Below are positions 14,782 to 22,714 of a stretch of 35,899 nucleotides of DNA, one piece after another (within the stretch, counting starts at the first letter, position 1; every line of letters starts with the position of its first letter). The notes under the pieces were generated by a model. It was given only the letters and a program-made list of their open reading frames with translations. It had not been told where the DNA came from and made no database searches. The translations under genes and the position numbers were made by a program. The stretch is from contig JBOGVZ010000067.1 in NCBI GenBank assembly GCA_050692985.1, positions 1-35,899 of the forward strand, in the 5' to 3' direction. Source of the DNA: JBOGVZ01 sp050692985 (GTDB lineage: Bacteria > Actinomycetota > UBA4738 > CALAEC01).

Positions 14782-15368
14782 CCGGCTACGACGACCCCGG
14801 CTGGGGCCCCGCGCTGCGGAGGACGCCCTTGCTCGTGCTGATCCCGTTCCTCCACCTCCGGGCGGCGAAGCTGGGGGCCAAGCGGGGCCTCGACGGGCTC
14901 ACCGTGCTCCGGATGTTGTTCCTGTACTTCGTCAGCGCCCTGCTCCTGTTCCTGGTCGTGCTCGCGTTCATCGCCGAGCCGTTCGGCGGGGACGTGCCTC
15001 CATGGATGCTCCTGGCCTTCGGTGCGGTGCTCCTGCTGAGCGTCGGCGGAGCGCTGTGGGCCAGGGCCCGCCCGCTGGATGCCTCCGGCCAGGAGGCCCT
15101 CGCCGCCTCCTATCGCACGACGTTCTTCGTGGGGCTCGCGTTCGGCGAGTCGGCGGCGCTGTACGGATTCGTCGCCGTGTTCCTGGTGGGAGGCCTCCTG
15201 CCCTACCTGGCCGGGTTGGCCGTGAGCGTGATCGGGTTCGCCATCATCGCGCCCACCAGGTCGAACATCGAGCGGCGTCAGGCGGAGATCGCCGCTGGGG
15301 GGTCGAGCCTCTCGCTCGCGGCGGCCCTGATGCGGCAGCCGACGGCGAGCGGCCCCTCCGGTCGGTAA
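14778..15368 (+). CDS. Four-helix membrane protein, unknown function
   Basis: A 196-residue protein with four hydrophobic segments at about 50-67, 76-93, 116-134 and 137-153, arranged as two hairpins, and a polar C-terminal tail. The third helix reads FFVGLAFGESAALYGFVAVF; an acidic residue in a Gly/Ala-rich helix followed by YGFV resembles the ion-binding helix of F-type ATP synthase subunit c, though the overall protein is much longer. I do not assign a function. The ATG at 14778 overlaps the restored stop of the glycosylase (ATGA), which itself supports the frameshift reading. Confidence 0.72.
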   Translation: MTGYDDPGWGPALRRTPLLVLIPFLHLRAAKLGAKRGLDGLTVLRMLFLYFVSALLLFLVVLAFIAEPFGGDVPPWMLLAFGAVLLLSVGGALWARARPLDASGQEALAASYRTTFFVGLAFGESAALYGFVAVFLVGGLLPYLAGLAVSVIGFAIIAPTRSNIERRQAEIAAGGSSLSLAAALMRQPTASGPSGR

Positions 15369-15381
15369 CGGGACCCGGGCG

Positions 15382-15387
15382 TATCCT
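15382..15387 (+). promoter_or_regulatory. -10 box TATCCT, leaderless ABC-exporter promoter
   Basis: TATCCT ends 7 bases before GTG 15395, so the transcript would begin at or next to the start codon. No ribosome site is present. Confidence 0.5.
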
Positions 15388-15394
15388 GGGTTCC

Positions 15395-17335
15395 GTGCGA
15401 GGACACTACTTCAGCTTCGAGCCGGACCCCGAGGCGGGGCGGGCCAAGCCCGGGACGTTCCGCCGGGTGGTCAGGTCGTTCCACCGGTATCGGCGGCGGG
15501 TGCTGCTGATCGGGCTGATCATCCTGATCACCTCGGCCCTGGGCGTGGTCAACCCGATCATGATCAAGGTCGTCTTCGACTCGGCCCTGTTCTGCGGTGA
15601 GGAGTGCCCCAACGTCCCCCTGCTGTGGACGCTGGTGGGGGTCATGGTGGCGGTGCCGATCGTCGGCGGGCTGTTCGGGATCTGGCAGACCTACCTGTCG
15701 AACCTGGTCGGCCAGCGGGTCATGCAGGACTTCCGCAACTCGCTGTACTCCCACCTCCAGCACATGCCCCTGCGGTTCTTCACCAAGACCAGGACCGGAG
15801 AGATCCAGTCGCGGATCTCCAACGACGTCGGCGGGGTGCAGTCCGTGATCACCGACACCGGGTCCAGCATCCTGTCGAACGTGGTGATCCTTCTCTCCAC
15901 GCTGGTGGCGATGCTTGTCCTCTCCTGGCAGCTCACGGTGCTGTCGCTGTTCATGACGCCGGTGTTCGTGTGGCTGACCAGCCGGGTGGGCCGGGCCCGG
16001 CGGCAGGTCTCCACGCTAACCCAGAAGAGCATGGCCGACATGAGCGCGATCACGGAGGAGACCCTGTCGGTGTCGGGGATCCTGCTGTCGAAGGCCTTCG
16101 GACGCCAGCGCCACGAGATCGACCGGTTCCAGCGGGAGAACGAGCGCCTGGCAGGCCTCCAGATCCGCCAGCAGATGATCGGGCGGTCGTTCTTCGCCAC
16201 GATCCAGATCTTCTTCTCGATCGCCCCGGCCCTGGTGTACCTGGTGGCCGGGATGGTGAACAGCGGCGGGGTGACCATCGGGGCCGGCACGATCGTGGCG
16301 TTCACCACGCTTCAGAGCCGGCTGTTCTTCCCCGTCGGCCAGATGCTCCAGGTCAGCGTGGAGGTCCAGAGCGCCATGGCCCTGTTCGACCGCATCTTCG
16401 AGTACCTGGACATGCCCCGGGAGATCGAGGACGCGCCCGATGCCCGGGAGGTCCGCCCCGAGGACGTGCAGGGGCGGGTGCGGTTCCGGAACGTGTGGTT
16501 CCGCTACGAGCCCGGCGAGGAGCCGGCCGCGCCCGTGTCGCCGCCGGGCGACGGGGAGGTCCGCCGGCGGGAGTGGGCCCTGGAGGACGTGGACCTGGAG
16601 GTCGAGCCCGGCCAGCTCGCCGCACTGGTGGGACCGAGCGGCGCCGGCAAGACCACCATGACCTACCTGGCGCCGCGGTTCTACGACGTCAACCGGGGCT
16701 CGGTGGAGATCGACGGCATCCCCGTGGAGCGGATCAAGCTCGAGTCCCTGGGCAACATCGTGGGGATGGTCACCCAGGAGACGTACCTGTTCAACACCAC
16801 GATCCGGGAGAACCTGCGGTACGGGAACCCCCAGGCCACCGACGAGCAGCTCCAGGCCGCGGCCCGGGCCGCGTTCATCCACGAGCTCATCGAGGAGCTG
16901 CCCGACGGCTTCGACACGGTGGTGGGGGAGCGCGGGTACCGGATGTCCGGCGGGGAGAAGCAGCGCCTGGCCATCGCCCGGGTGGTGCTGAAGGACCCCC
17001 GCATCCTCATCCTGGACGAGGCCACCTCGTCGCTGGACACCACCTCCGAGCGGCTGGTCCAGGAGGCCCTGCGGCCGCTGATGCGGGGCCGCACCACGAT
17101 CGCCATCGCCCACCGGCTGTCCACGATCCTGGCCGCCGACGTGATCTTCGTCCTTGACCGGGGCCGCGTGGTGGAGCGGGGGACCCACGCCGAGCTCCTC
17201 CAGAACGGCGGCCTGTACGCCCGGCTGTACGAGCAGCAGTTCCGCAGCGGGACCGTGGAGGCCGAGTGCGAGGACGGAACCGTGCTGGCCTCGGGGCTGG
17301 TCGTGCCGCACGAGCGGGCCCCCGCCGAGCGGTAA
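15395..17335 (+). CDS. ABC exporter, fused membrane and ATPase domains
   Basis: A 646-residue half-transporter of the MsbA/MdlB (ABCB) type that pumps lipids, peptides or drugs outward as a dimer. Residues ~30-330 form the six-helix type-1 domain. The ATPase domain follows a linker: Walker A GPSGAGKTT at 413-421, Q-loop TQET at 460-463, signature MSGGEKQRLAIAR at 517-529, Walker B ILILDEATSSLD at 537-548 and switch His573. A Pro/Glu/Gly-rich insert (~372-392) interrupts the start of the ATPase domain. All catalytic residues are present and no second half-transporter is adjacent, so a homodimer is likely. Two cysteines (C67, C71) fall in the first external loop. Substrate unknown. Confidence 0.92.
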   Translation: MRGHYFSFEPDPEAGRAKPGTFRRVVRSFHRYRRRVLLIGLIILITSALGVVNPIMIKVVFDSALFCGEECPNVPLLWTLVGVMVAVPIVGGLFGIWQTYLSNLVGQRVMQDFRNSLYSHLQHMPLRFFTKTRTGEIQSRISNDVGGVQSVITDTGSSILSNVVILLSTLVAMLVLSWQLTVLSLFMTPVFVWLTSRVGRARRQVSTLTQKSMADMSAITEETLSVSGILLSKAFGRQRHEIDRFQRENERLAGLQIRQQMIGRSFFATIQIFFSIAPALVYLVAGMVNSGGVTIGAGTIVAFTTLQSRLFFPVGQMLQVSVEVQSAMALFDRIFEYLDMPREIEDAPDAREVRPEDVQGRVRFRNVWFRYEPGEEPAAPVSPPGDGEVRRREWALEDVDLEVEPGQLAALVGPSGAGKTTMTYLAPRFYDVNRGSVEIDGIPVERIKLESLGNIVGMVTQETYLFNTTIRENLRYGNPQATDEQLQAAARAAFIHELIEELPDGFDTVVGERGYRMSGGEKQRLAIARVVLKDPRILILDEATSSLDTTSERLVQEALRPLMRGRTTIAIAHRLSTILAADVIFVLDRGRVVERGTHAELLQNGGLYARLYEQQFRSGTVEAECEDGTVLASGLVVPHERAPAER

Positions 17336-17338
17336 GGC

Positions 17339-17842
17339 TCAGTCGAGCGGCAGCTCGTAGGACAGCAGCCGGAACCCGTCGTCGAAGACCCGGTCGCCCG
17401 CCCTGCGGAACCCCATGGCTTCGTACAGGCGGTGGGCGGCGGTCATCGACTGGGTGGTGTCCAGGGTGACGAGCGCCTTGCCGTGCCGGCGGGCCTCGGC
17501 GATGGAGGCCTCCATGAGGGCCGTGGCCACGCCTCGCCGCCTGGCGGCGGGCCGGACGCCTAGCATGCGGACGTGGGCCTCCTCCGGCCGCAGCGGTGGG
17601 CGCTCGTGGCCGCCGGGGATGCGGCCATCGAGCTCCAGGGTCACCGTCCCCAGGACCTCGCCGTCCTCCTCGGCCACCAGCACGGCGGCGTGCCGGGCCC
17701 GGCTGCCCACGTCGGCCAGGCGGTCGAGGTACTCCGCCCACGCCTGGTGGCCGTCGGGGGCCAGCTCGCGGTACGCGTCGGCGGTGGCCCGGCCGGCGGC
17801 CTGGTGCTCGTCGTCGCGCAGCGGTCGCACCCGGATGGCCAC
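17339..17842 (-). CDS. GNAT-family N-acetyltransferase
   Basis: A 167-residue GNAT acetyltransferase. The acetyl-CoA pyrophosphate loop (motif A) is clear: VRMLGVRPAARRRGVATALM, with the R/Q-x-x-G-x-A signature RRGVA, preceded by the strand VLGTVTLELDG and followed by the C-terminal AAHRLYEAMGFRRAG. It transfers an acetyl group to an amine that cannot be named. The GTG start at 17842 is preceded at 6 bases by TACCCT on the same strand, so the gene is probably leaderless. Its start is only 37 bases from the divergent 6-phosphogluconolactonase start, and its stop lies 4 bases from that of the ABC exporter. Confidence 0.88.
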   Translation of the reverse strand: MAIRVRPLRDDEHQAAGRATADAYRELAPDGHQAWAEYLDRLADVGSRARHAAVLVAEEDGEVLGTVTLELDGRIPGGHERPPLRPEEAHVRMLGVRPAARRRGVATALMEASIAEARRHGKALVTLDTTQSMTAAHRLYEAMGFRRAGDRVFDDGFRLLSYELPLD

Positions 17843-17848
17843 GGTTCC

Positions 17849-17854
17849 AGGGTA
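17849..17854 (-). promoter_or_regulatory. -10 box TACCCT, leaderless GNAT promoter
   Basis: On the minus strand TACCCT is followed by 6 bases and GTG 17842. It faces away from the next promoter, with only 12 bases between the two -10 boxes. Confidence 0.55.
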
Positions 17855-17866
17855 TCGCCGTCCCGG

Positions 17867-17872
17867 TAGGGT
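17867..17872 (+). promoter_or_regulatory. -10 box TAGGGT, leaderless pgl promoter
   Basis: TAGGGT is followed by 7 bases and GTG 17880. The two back-to-back promoters must overlap physically, so polymerase can occupy only one at a time. Confidence 0.55.
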
Positions 17873-17879
17873 GAAGTCC

Positions 17880-18509
17880 GTGGCCGAGCTGATCGTCACC
17901 GATGACCTCCCGGAGGCGGTGGTCCGGCTGTTCCTCGAGACGGCCCCGCGGGTGGTGGCCCTGGCCGGCGGCTCGACCCCGCGGGCGTCGTACGAGCGGC
18001 TGGCGAAGCTCGACTATCCGTGGGAGGACGTGGACGTGATCCCCACCGACGAGCGATGCGTGCTGCCAGCCCACCCGGACTCGAACTTCCGGATGCTCGA
18101 CGAAGCCCTGCTGTCGAAGGTCCCGGCCCGGGTCCTGTGGCTGGCCGGGGAGTCCTGCGATGCCGATGCCCACGACGCCGAGGTCCGGGAGCTCCTCGAG
18201 CGCCTCCCCCTGGACCTGGCCATCCTGGGCCTCGGCGCCGACGGGCACACCGCCTCGCTGTTCCCCGGCGATCCTGCCCTCGAGGAGCGAGAGCGAGCGG
18301 TGGTTCGCGTCGACCGCGGCGACCACCCCCGCCTGACGCTCACGCTTGCGGTCCTCTCCTCGGCCCGCGTGGCCGCCTTCGTGGCGACGGGAGAGTCGAA
18401 GCGCCGCGCCGTGGAGCAGCTTCTGAGCGGAGAGGACATCCCCGCCGCCCGGATCCAGGCTCCCCGGGTGATGGTCGTGGCGGACCGCGAAGCCGCACCG
18501 CAGCCCTGA
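17880..18509 (+). CDS. pgl: 6-phosphogluconolactonase
   Basis: A 209-residue enzyme of the glucosamine-6-phosphate isomerase/6-phosphogluconolactonase fold. VVALAGGSTPRASYERLA, the DERCVLPAHPDSNFRML stretch and LGLGADGHTASLFPG are diagnostic of the lactonase (NagB-type deaminases differ in the last motif). It hydrolyses 6-phosphogluconolactone in the oxidative pentose-phosphate pathway. It is slightly shorter than the usual 230-260 residues, mainly at the N terminus. The neighbouring zwf and tal/tkt genes that usually accompany pgl in actinobacteria are absent here. Confidence 0.9.
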   Translation: MAELIVTDDLPEAVVRLFLETAPRVVALAGGSTPRASYERLAKLDYPWEDVDVIPTDERCVLPAHPDSNFRMLDEALLSKVPARVLWLAGESCDADAHDAEVRELLERLPLDLAILGLGADGHTASLFPGDPALEERERAVVRVDRGDHPRLTLTLAVLSSARVAAFVATGESKRRAVEQLLSGEDIPAARIQAPRVMVVADREAAPQP

Positions 18510-18512
18510 GGC

Positions 18513-19289
18513 TCAGGTGGCGGCGACGCCGATGAGGCGGCCGATGACGTAGGTCACCAGGGCCGCCGAGCCTCCGATCAGCACCATGCGGCCCCCGGAG
18601 AGCAGGGCCGGTCGCTGCGTCAGCCTGGTGAGGAACGATCCCACGGCGAACAGGGCCGTCAGCGACAGGCCCACCGAGACCCAAGCGGCCATGGCGCCGG
18701 TGGCGAACAGGAACGGCACCAGCGGCACGAACGCCCCGCCCGCGAACGTGATGAACGAGGAGCCGGCCGCTCCCCACGGCGACCCCAGCTCGTCCGGGTC
18801 CAACCCCAGCTCCTCGCGGGCGTGCACGTCGAGGGCCTGCTCGGGGTCGGCCATGATCGCCTCGGCGGACTGCCGGGCGGCCACGGCCGGGATCCCCCGG
18901 CGCTGAAGGAGCCGGGCCAGCTCGTCGGTCTCGCCCTCGGGATCGGTGCCGATCTCGTGGGCCTCGATGTGGATGAGCCGCTCGAACAGCTCGCGCTGCA
19001 CCCGCATCGAGATGTACTCTCCGGCGGCCATGGAGAACGCCCCGGCCAGCAATCCGGCCACCCCGGCCAGCAGGATGAAGCGGGCGTTCCCTCCGGACCC
19101 CGCCACGCCCCCGGCCACGCCCATAATCAGCGAGAGGTTCGACACCAGCCCGTCGTTCAATCCGAAGATGGCCGCCCGGATGGCCCCGCTCTTGCTGCCC
19201 ACGATGCCGGCCACCTCTCCCTCGTCCGGGAGGGGACCAGGGTGGGGCAGGAGGTGCTCCGGGATGCGGCCGGGGCCGGCCTGGCTCAC
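18513..19289 (-). CDS. VIT1/CCC1-family metal transporter
   Basis: A 258-residue membrane protein of the vacuolar iron transporter family, which moves Fe2+ or Mn2+ out of the cytosol. The first helix carries the conserved GLNDGLVSNLSLIMGVAG; the second reads GLLAGAFSMAAGEYISMRVQRELFER with the metal-path Met and Glu. A cytoplasmic helical region (~105-165, rich in Glu/Asp) matches the metal-collecting MBD of the family, and three more helices follow. Its GTG start overlaps the PAC2 stop (GTGA), so the two are co-translated. Its stop is 3 bases from the convergent pgl. Confidence 0.9.
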   Translation of the reverse strand: MSQAGPGRIPEHLLPHPGPLPDEGEVAGIVGSKSGAIRAAIFGLNDGLVSNLSLIMGVAGGVAGSGGNARFILLAGVAGLLAGAFSMAAGEYISMRVQRELFERLIHIEAHEIGTDPEGETDELARLLQRRGIPAVAARQSAEAIMADPEQALDVHAREELGLDPDELGSPWGAAGSSFITFAGGAFVPLVPFLFATGAMAAWVSVGLSLTALFAVGSFLTRLTQRPALLSGGRMVLIGGSAALVTYVIGRLIGVAAT

Positions 19290-20149
19290 TGCTCTCCCTT
19301 CCCCCGCTGGTCCCGGAGGAACTGCTCCAGCTCGGCGGCCAGTGCGTCGCCGCTGGGGATGTCGGCCAGGCCGGGGCGCTCGTCGGCGCCGGCCTCCAGG
19401 CGCTCGACGTAGCCGCGGAGCTCCTCGTTCTCACCGATGGTGGCCGTCACCTGCTCCTGCCACGCGGCGGAGGCCCGGGCCAGCGTGTCCATCTCCACGG
19501 CCACGTCCGTGAACGCCATCACCTTCTCCACCAGGGCCAGGGCGGCCTTGGGGTTGGGCCCTCCGGGGAGGTAGTGGGGGACCGCCGCCCACAGCGACAC
19601 GGCGGGGATCCCGGCCCGGACCACGGCGTCGTGCAGGACACCCACGATCCCGGTCGGGCCCTCGTATCCCGAGGCGGAGATCCCCAGGGCCTCGGCCTGC
19701 TCGGGGTCCGTGGCCGAGCCCGCCACCGGCGTCGGCCGGGAGTGGGGCACGTCGGCCAGGAAGGCCCCCATGGTGATGACGGATTCGGCCCCCAGCTCCC
19801 GGGCGGCACCCACCAGGGCGCCCACGAACGTCCGCCACCGCATGTTCGGCTCGGTGCCCAGGAACAGCACGACGTCTCGCTCCGGCCGGGCGGCGTGGTA
19901 GAACTCGCCCTCCGGCCAGTCGATCCGCCGGGTGATGCCGCCCTCCAGCCGGACCAGGGGGCGAGTGACCTGGAAGTCCACGAAGTCCTCGGGGTCGAGC
20001 GTCCCGAAGCGCTCGGCCACCCAGCGGTCTCGCAGGTACGTCGCCGCGGACGTGGCGGCTTCCCCTCCGTCGTTCCACCCCCGGAAGGCGAACACCATCA
20101 CGGGGCGGCGGAGCTCAGGCCTGGGCTCGAGGCGAACGTGATCCATCAC
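19286..20149 (-). CDS. PAC2-family protein
   Basis: A 287-residue protein of the PAC2 family, named after a proteasome-assembly chaperone and widespread in actinobacteria. Marks: FRGWNDGGEAATSAATYL near 25-42, LFLGTEPNMRWRTF, ESVITMGAFLADVPHSRPTPV and AAVPHYLPGGPNPKAALALVE. The last ~60 residues are acidic helix. Bacterial function is not settled; a link to proteasome assembly is only by analogy. It is co-translated with the metal transporter through a GTGA overlap. Start: GTG 20149 (GGAG 7 bases ahead) or the next codon, ATG 20146. Confidence 0.85.
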   Translation of the reverse strand: MMDHVRLEPRPELRRPVMVFAFRGWNDGGEAATSAATYLRDRWVAERFGTLDPEDFVDFQVTRPLVRLEGGITRRIDWPEGEFYHAARPERDVVLFLGTEPNMRWRTFVGALVGAARELGAESVITMGAFLADVPHSRPTPVAGSATDPEQAEALGISASGYEGPTGIVGVLHDAVVRAGIPAVSLWAAVPHYLPGGPNPKAALALVEKVMAFTDVAVEMDTLARASAAWQEQVTATIGENEELRGYVERLEAGADERPGLADIPSGDALAAELEQFLRDQRGKGEQ

Positions 20150-20233
20150 ACACAGTCTCCCTCCGGGGGGCCGCCCGTGTCATCCCCGGGGTCCGGCGGG
20201 TAGCTCGCCCGAAGGACGAGAACCCGGTGGGCT

Positions 20234-21565
20234 TCAGGCCAGCTCGCGGGAAGCGATCCGGGCCCGCAGGTCTTCGTTGGAGCGCTCGAGGCCCTGGGAG
20301 CGGCCGACCGGGTGCGGCTCGGGCTCGAGCGAGCGCAGGGAAGGAGGCAGGGCGGCCAGGTCCTCGGAGAACCGCCGGCGGGCCGACTCCAGATCGTGGT
20401 CGCCGATGCGGCGCCCGTCGCGCATCACCTGCTCGAGCAGCGGATCGGCGCCCTGGGGACCCCCTTCGTCGCGGAGCGAGATGAGGTCACCGGCCATCCC
20501 CGGGAGCCGCCACACCTGCTTGGCGTTCGGCCAGGTGGCCTTGCCCTCTGAGAGCTTGGCCACCGCCCGGCCGTCGTAGGACACGAGCTTGTACACGCTG
20601 TCGAGGTACGGCGCATCGGCGGAGACGCCGATCTTCGTGCCCACCCCGTAGGCATCGATCGGGGCGCCCGCGGCCGTGAGCGAGGCGATCACCTGCTCGT
20701 CCAGGCCGCCGCTGGCCAGGATCCGCACGCCCCGCAGGCCCGCCGCGTCCAGGGCCCGGCGGGCGTCCCGGGCCAGGGCGGCCAGGTCGCCGCTGTCGAG
20801 GCGGATCCCCGCCAGGTGGTGGCCCCGGGACTCCAGGTCCCGGGCCACCTCGATGGCCTTCTCCACGCCCCGGCGGGTGTCGTACGTGTCCACCAGGAGG
20901 ACCACCCGGTCCGGGTAGTCATCGGCGAACGCCCGGAAGGCTTCCGCTTCCGAGGGGAAGGCCTCCACGTACGAATGGGCCATGGTGCCGCTGGCCCGCA
21001 GGCCCAGCCGCCGGGCCGCTTCCACGTTGCTGGTCGAGGTGAACCCCACGATGGCGGTGGCCCGGGCCACCGCCAGGCCGGCCTCCATCCCGTGCACCCG
21101 GCGCAGCGAGAAGTCCACCAGGTCCGCGTCGGGGGCGGCGATCCGGCACCGGGCCGCCTTCGAGGCGATGGCGGTCTGGTAGGTGATCTGGTTGAGGACG
21201 TAGCTCTCCACGAGCTGCGCCTCCGGAAGTGGGGCGGTGACCTCCAGGATGGGCTCGATGGGGAAGGCCACCCGTCCCTCGGGGATCGCCCACGCCTCAC
21301 CGGTGAATCGCAGCGCGGCGAAGGCCTCCAGTGTGTCGTCGGGGTACCCGTGCTCCCGGGCCAGGTACTCGAGGTCCTCGCCGGTGAACCGGAGCCCTTC
21401 CAGGAACTCCAGGCACCGCTCCAGGCCGCAGGACACCAGGAACCCCCATCCCTCGGGCAGGCCGCGAACGAACAGGCTGAACGTGGCCGGCGCGGTCATC
21501 CCTCGCCGCAGGTAGCTGGCGGCCATGTTCAGCTCGTAGAGATCGGTGAGGAGGGCGCTCCCCAT
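20234..21565 (-). CDS. pncB: Nicotinate phosphoribosyltransferase
   Basis: A 443-residue enzyme that makes nicotinate mononucleotide from nicotinate and PRPP in NAD salvage. Family motifs: LLTDLYELNMAASYLRRG at the N terminus, DFSLRRVHGMEAG with the phosphorylatable histidine, GFTSTSNVEAARRLG, SGTMAHSYVEAF, IRLDSGDLAALA, ILASGGLDE and GVGTKIGVSADAPYLDSVYK. All expected catalytic regions are present and length is normal for the short class. The start is ATG 21565; TATGCT (21579-21574 on this strand) ends 8 bases upstream, so the leader is at most a couple of bases. It lies 84 bases upstream of the PAC2 gene on the same strand; that gap shows no clear promoter. Confidence 0.95.
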   Translation of the reverse strand: MGSALLTDLYELNMAASYLRRGMTAPATFSLFVRGLPEGWGFLVSCGLERCLEFLEGLRFTGEDLEYLAREHGYPDDTLEAFAALRFTGEAWAIPEGRVAFPIEPILEVTAPLPEAQLVESYVLNQITYQTAIASKAARCRIAAPDADLVDFSLRRVHGMEAGLAVARATAIVGFTSTSNVEAARRLGLRASGTMAHSYVEAFPSEAEAFRAFADDYPDRVVLLVDTYDTRRGVEKAIEVARDLESRGHHLAGIRLDSGDLAALARDARRALDAAGLRGVRILASGGLDEQVIASLTAAGAPIDAYGVGTKIGVSADAPYLDSVYKLVSYDGRAVAKLSEGKATWPNAKQVWRLPGMAGDLISLRDEGGPQGADPLLEQVMRDGRRIGDHDLESARRRFSEDLAALPPSLRSLEPEPHPVGRSQGLERSNEDLRARIASRELA

Positions 21566-21602
21566 CGCAGGGGAGCATACGCCGCCCCCGGCGACCGCCG
21601 GG

Positions 21603-22099
21603 CTACCGGTCGAACGCGCCCACGTTCCGGACGAGCAGCACGATGACCGCCAGCCCGCCTCCGATCGCCACCAGGGCCATGGCCGTGCCGAAGGCATCGA
21701 CGGTCCCGCTGGACACGCCCATGATCAGGACCAGGAGCCACACCGTGGCCGAGAACCACGAGGCGGCGAGGCCCAGGGTCCGCCCCCGGCCGCGTCGCGC
21801 CAGGGTCCACCCACCGGCCACGAGCTGGAGGACGCCAGAGCCAGGAGGACCGCGAGGATCCCGGCGAACACGCCCAGGAGCACGCCGCCCCCCTCGAAGC
21901 CGGCGACCGCTTCGCTCACCGCTCCGACCTGGGACAGGCCAAACAGGGAGTACAGCGCCCCCAGGCCGCCGATCACGAACAGGAGGACGGCGGCCCCGGT
22001 GACGCCCGGCGGCCGGACCCCGGGCGGGTAGACGCCCGGATGGGGCGGTGGCGGTGGCGGCGCCGGCGGTAGGTCAGCGGGGGGTGGCGGCTGGGCCAC
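21603..22099 (-). pseudogene. Pro-rich membrane protein, frameshifted paralogue
   Basis: The gene starts with GTG 22099 and a Pro-rich cytoplasmic segment (MAQPPPPADLPPAPPPPPP), then two membrane segments up to GVFAGILAVLLALA. There the frame runs into junk and stops at 21725. The other half, VLQLVAGGWTLARRGRGRT followed by two more membrane segments and VGAFDR, continues in a shifted frame to 21603. Restoring one C beside 21840 joins them into 165 residues, almost the length of the intact 167-residue neighbour at 22112-22615, whose LLVLAFGVLDVIAGIKAMGL aligns over the break. So this is a tandem duplicate with a single-base loss, real or technical. No function is known. It follows the neighbour by 12 bases with no clear ribosome site. 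Confidence 0.75.
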
Positions 22100-22111
22100 C
22101 GGAGGTCGCCG

Positions 22112-22615
22112 CTACCGGGAGACGGCCCGGCCGGTCCGGGCCAGCCCGACGATGACGAAGACGTTCGCCGCCAGGAACACGAGCCCCGTGATCAGCGCGC
22201 TCACGCTCAGCCCACCGGTGCCGAACTGGCCGGTCTCGAAGTCGAACTGCGTCTCCGCCGAGAAGGAGCTGATGACCCCGAGGACGGCGAACAGCGCGCC
22301 GATGGAGGCCAGCACGATGCCGGCGATCCGCCATCCCGAAGAGAGGCCCATCGCCTTGATCCCGGCGATCACGTCGAGCACCCCAAATGCCAGCACCAGG
22401 AGGCCGACCACGATCACCGCGCCACCCAGGGATCCTCCGAGCAGGTCCACGGCCGCGCCGCCGCCGATCATCACGATGATGCCGAAGATCGCGTAGATCA
22501 CCCCAAGGACGATCAGCACGATCCCCGCGGCGGTCAGCATGCCGGGACGGGACGCCGGTGCTCCGGGTGGCGGCGGCGGCGGGGCTGCCGGGGGCTGGGC
22601 CGGGGGCTGGGCCAT
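22112..22615 (-). CDS. Pro-rich N-terminus four-helix membrane protein
   Basis: A 167-residue protein. Residues 1-25 are Pro/Ala-rich and probably cytoplasmic and disordered. Four hydrophobic segments follow (about 27-48, 55-75, 86-105 and 133-155), with Gly-rich faces (IGGGAAVDLLGGSLGG). The loop before the last helix (~108-128) is acidic and aromatic and may be extracytoplasmic. This layout, a Pro-rich head with a small four-helix body, is frequent among actinobacterial proteins of unknown function, DUF4190-like or similar, but I cannot name a family with confidence. ATG 22615 has an excellent ribosome site (GAAGGAG, 5-base gap). A frameshifted paralogue follows. Confidence 0.78.
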   Translation of the reverse strand: MAQPPAQPPAAPPPPPPGAPASRPGMLTAAGIVLIVLGVIYAIFGIIVMIGGGAAVDLLGGSLGGAVIVVGLLVLAFGVLDVIAGIKAMGLSSGWRIAGIVLASIGALFAVLGVISSFSAETQFDFETGQFGTGGLSVSALITGLVFLAANVFVIVGLARTGRAVSR

Positions 22616-22646
22616 CTCCACTCCTTCCGGTCGGTGGTCGCCTCGC

Positions 22647-22652
22647 AATGTA
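22647..22652 (-). promoter_or_regulatory. -10 box TACATT for the membrane-protein pair
   Basis: On the minus strand TACATT lies 31 bases before ATG 22615, leaving a leader that holds the GAAGGAG ribosome site. Confidence 0.45.
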
Positions 22653-22702
22653 CCCGGAGGATGGCTCCCCTTCAACCACGCCGCTCGAAGCGTGCGGATA
22701 CG

Positions 22703-22708
22703 TACGAT
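22703..22708 (+). promoter_or_regulatory. -10 box TACGAT, leaderless DUF309 promoter
   Basis: TACGAT is followed by GGAGCC and ATG 22715, a 6-base gap. The same hexamer precedes thiI. Confidence 0.55.
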
Positions 22709-22714
22709 GGAGCC

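Noticed and set aside
15395..17335. MSGGEKQ signature of the ABC exporter as a defect
   Set aside because: Met in place of Leu and Glu in place of Gln are frequent in functional exporters of this group; all other catalytic residues are intact.
18505..18517. CCTGAG-G-CTCAGG between convergent pgl and the metal transporter as a terminator
   Set aside because: The centre is one base, so the full stem cannot form in RNA; only a 4-bp stem with a 5-base loop remains.
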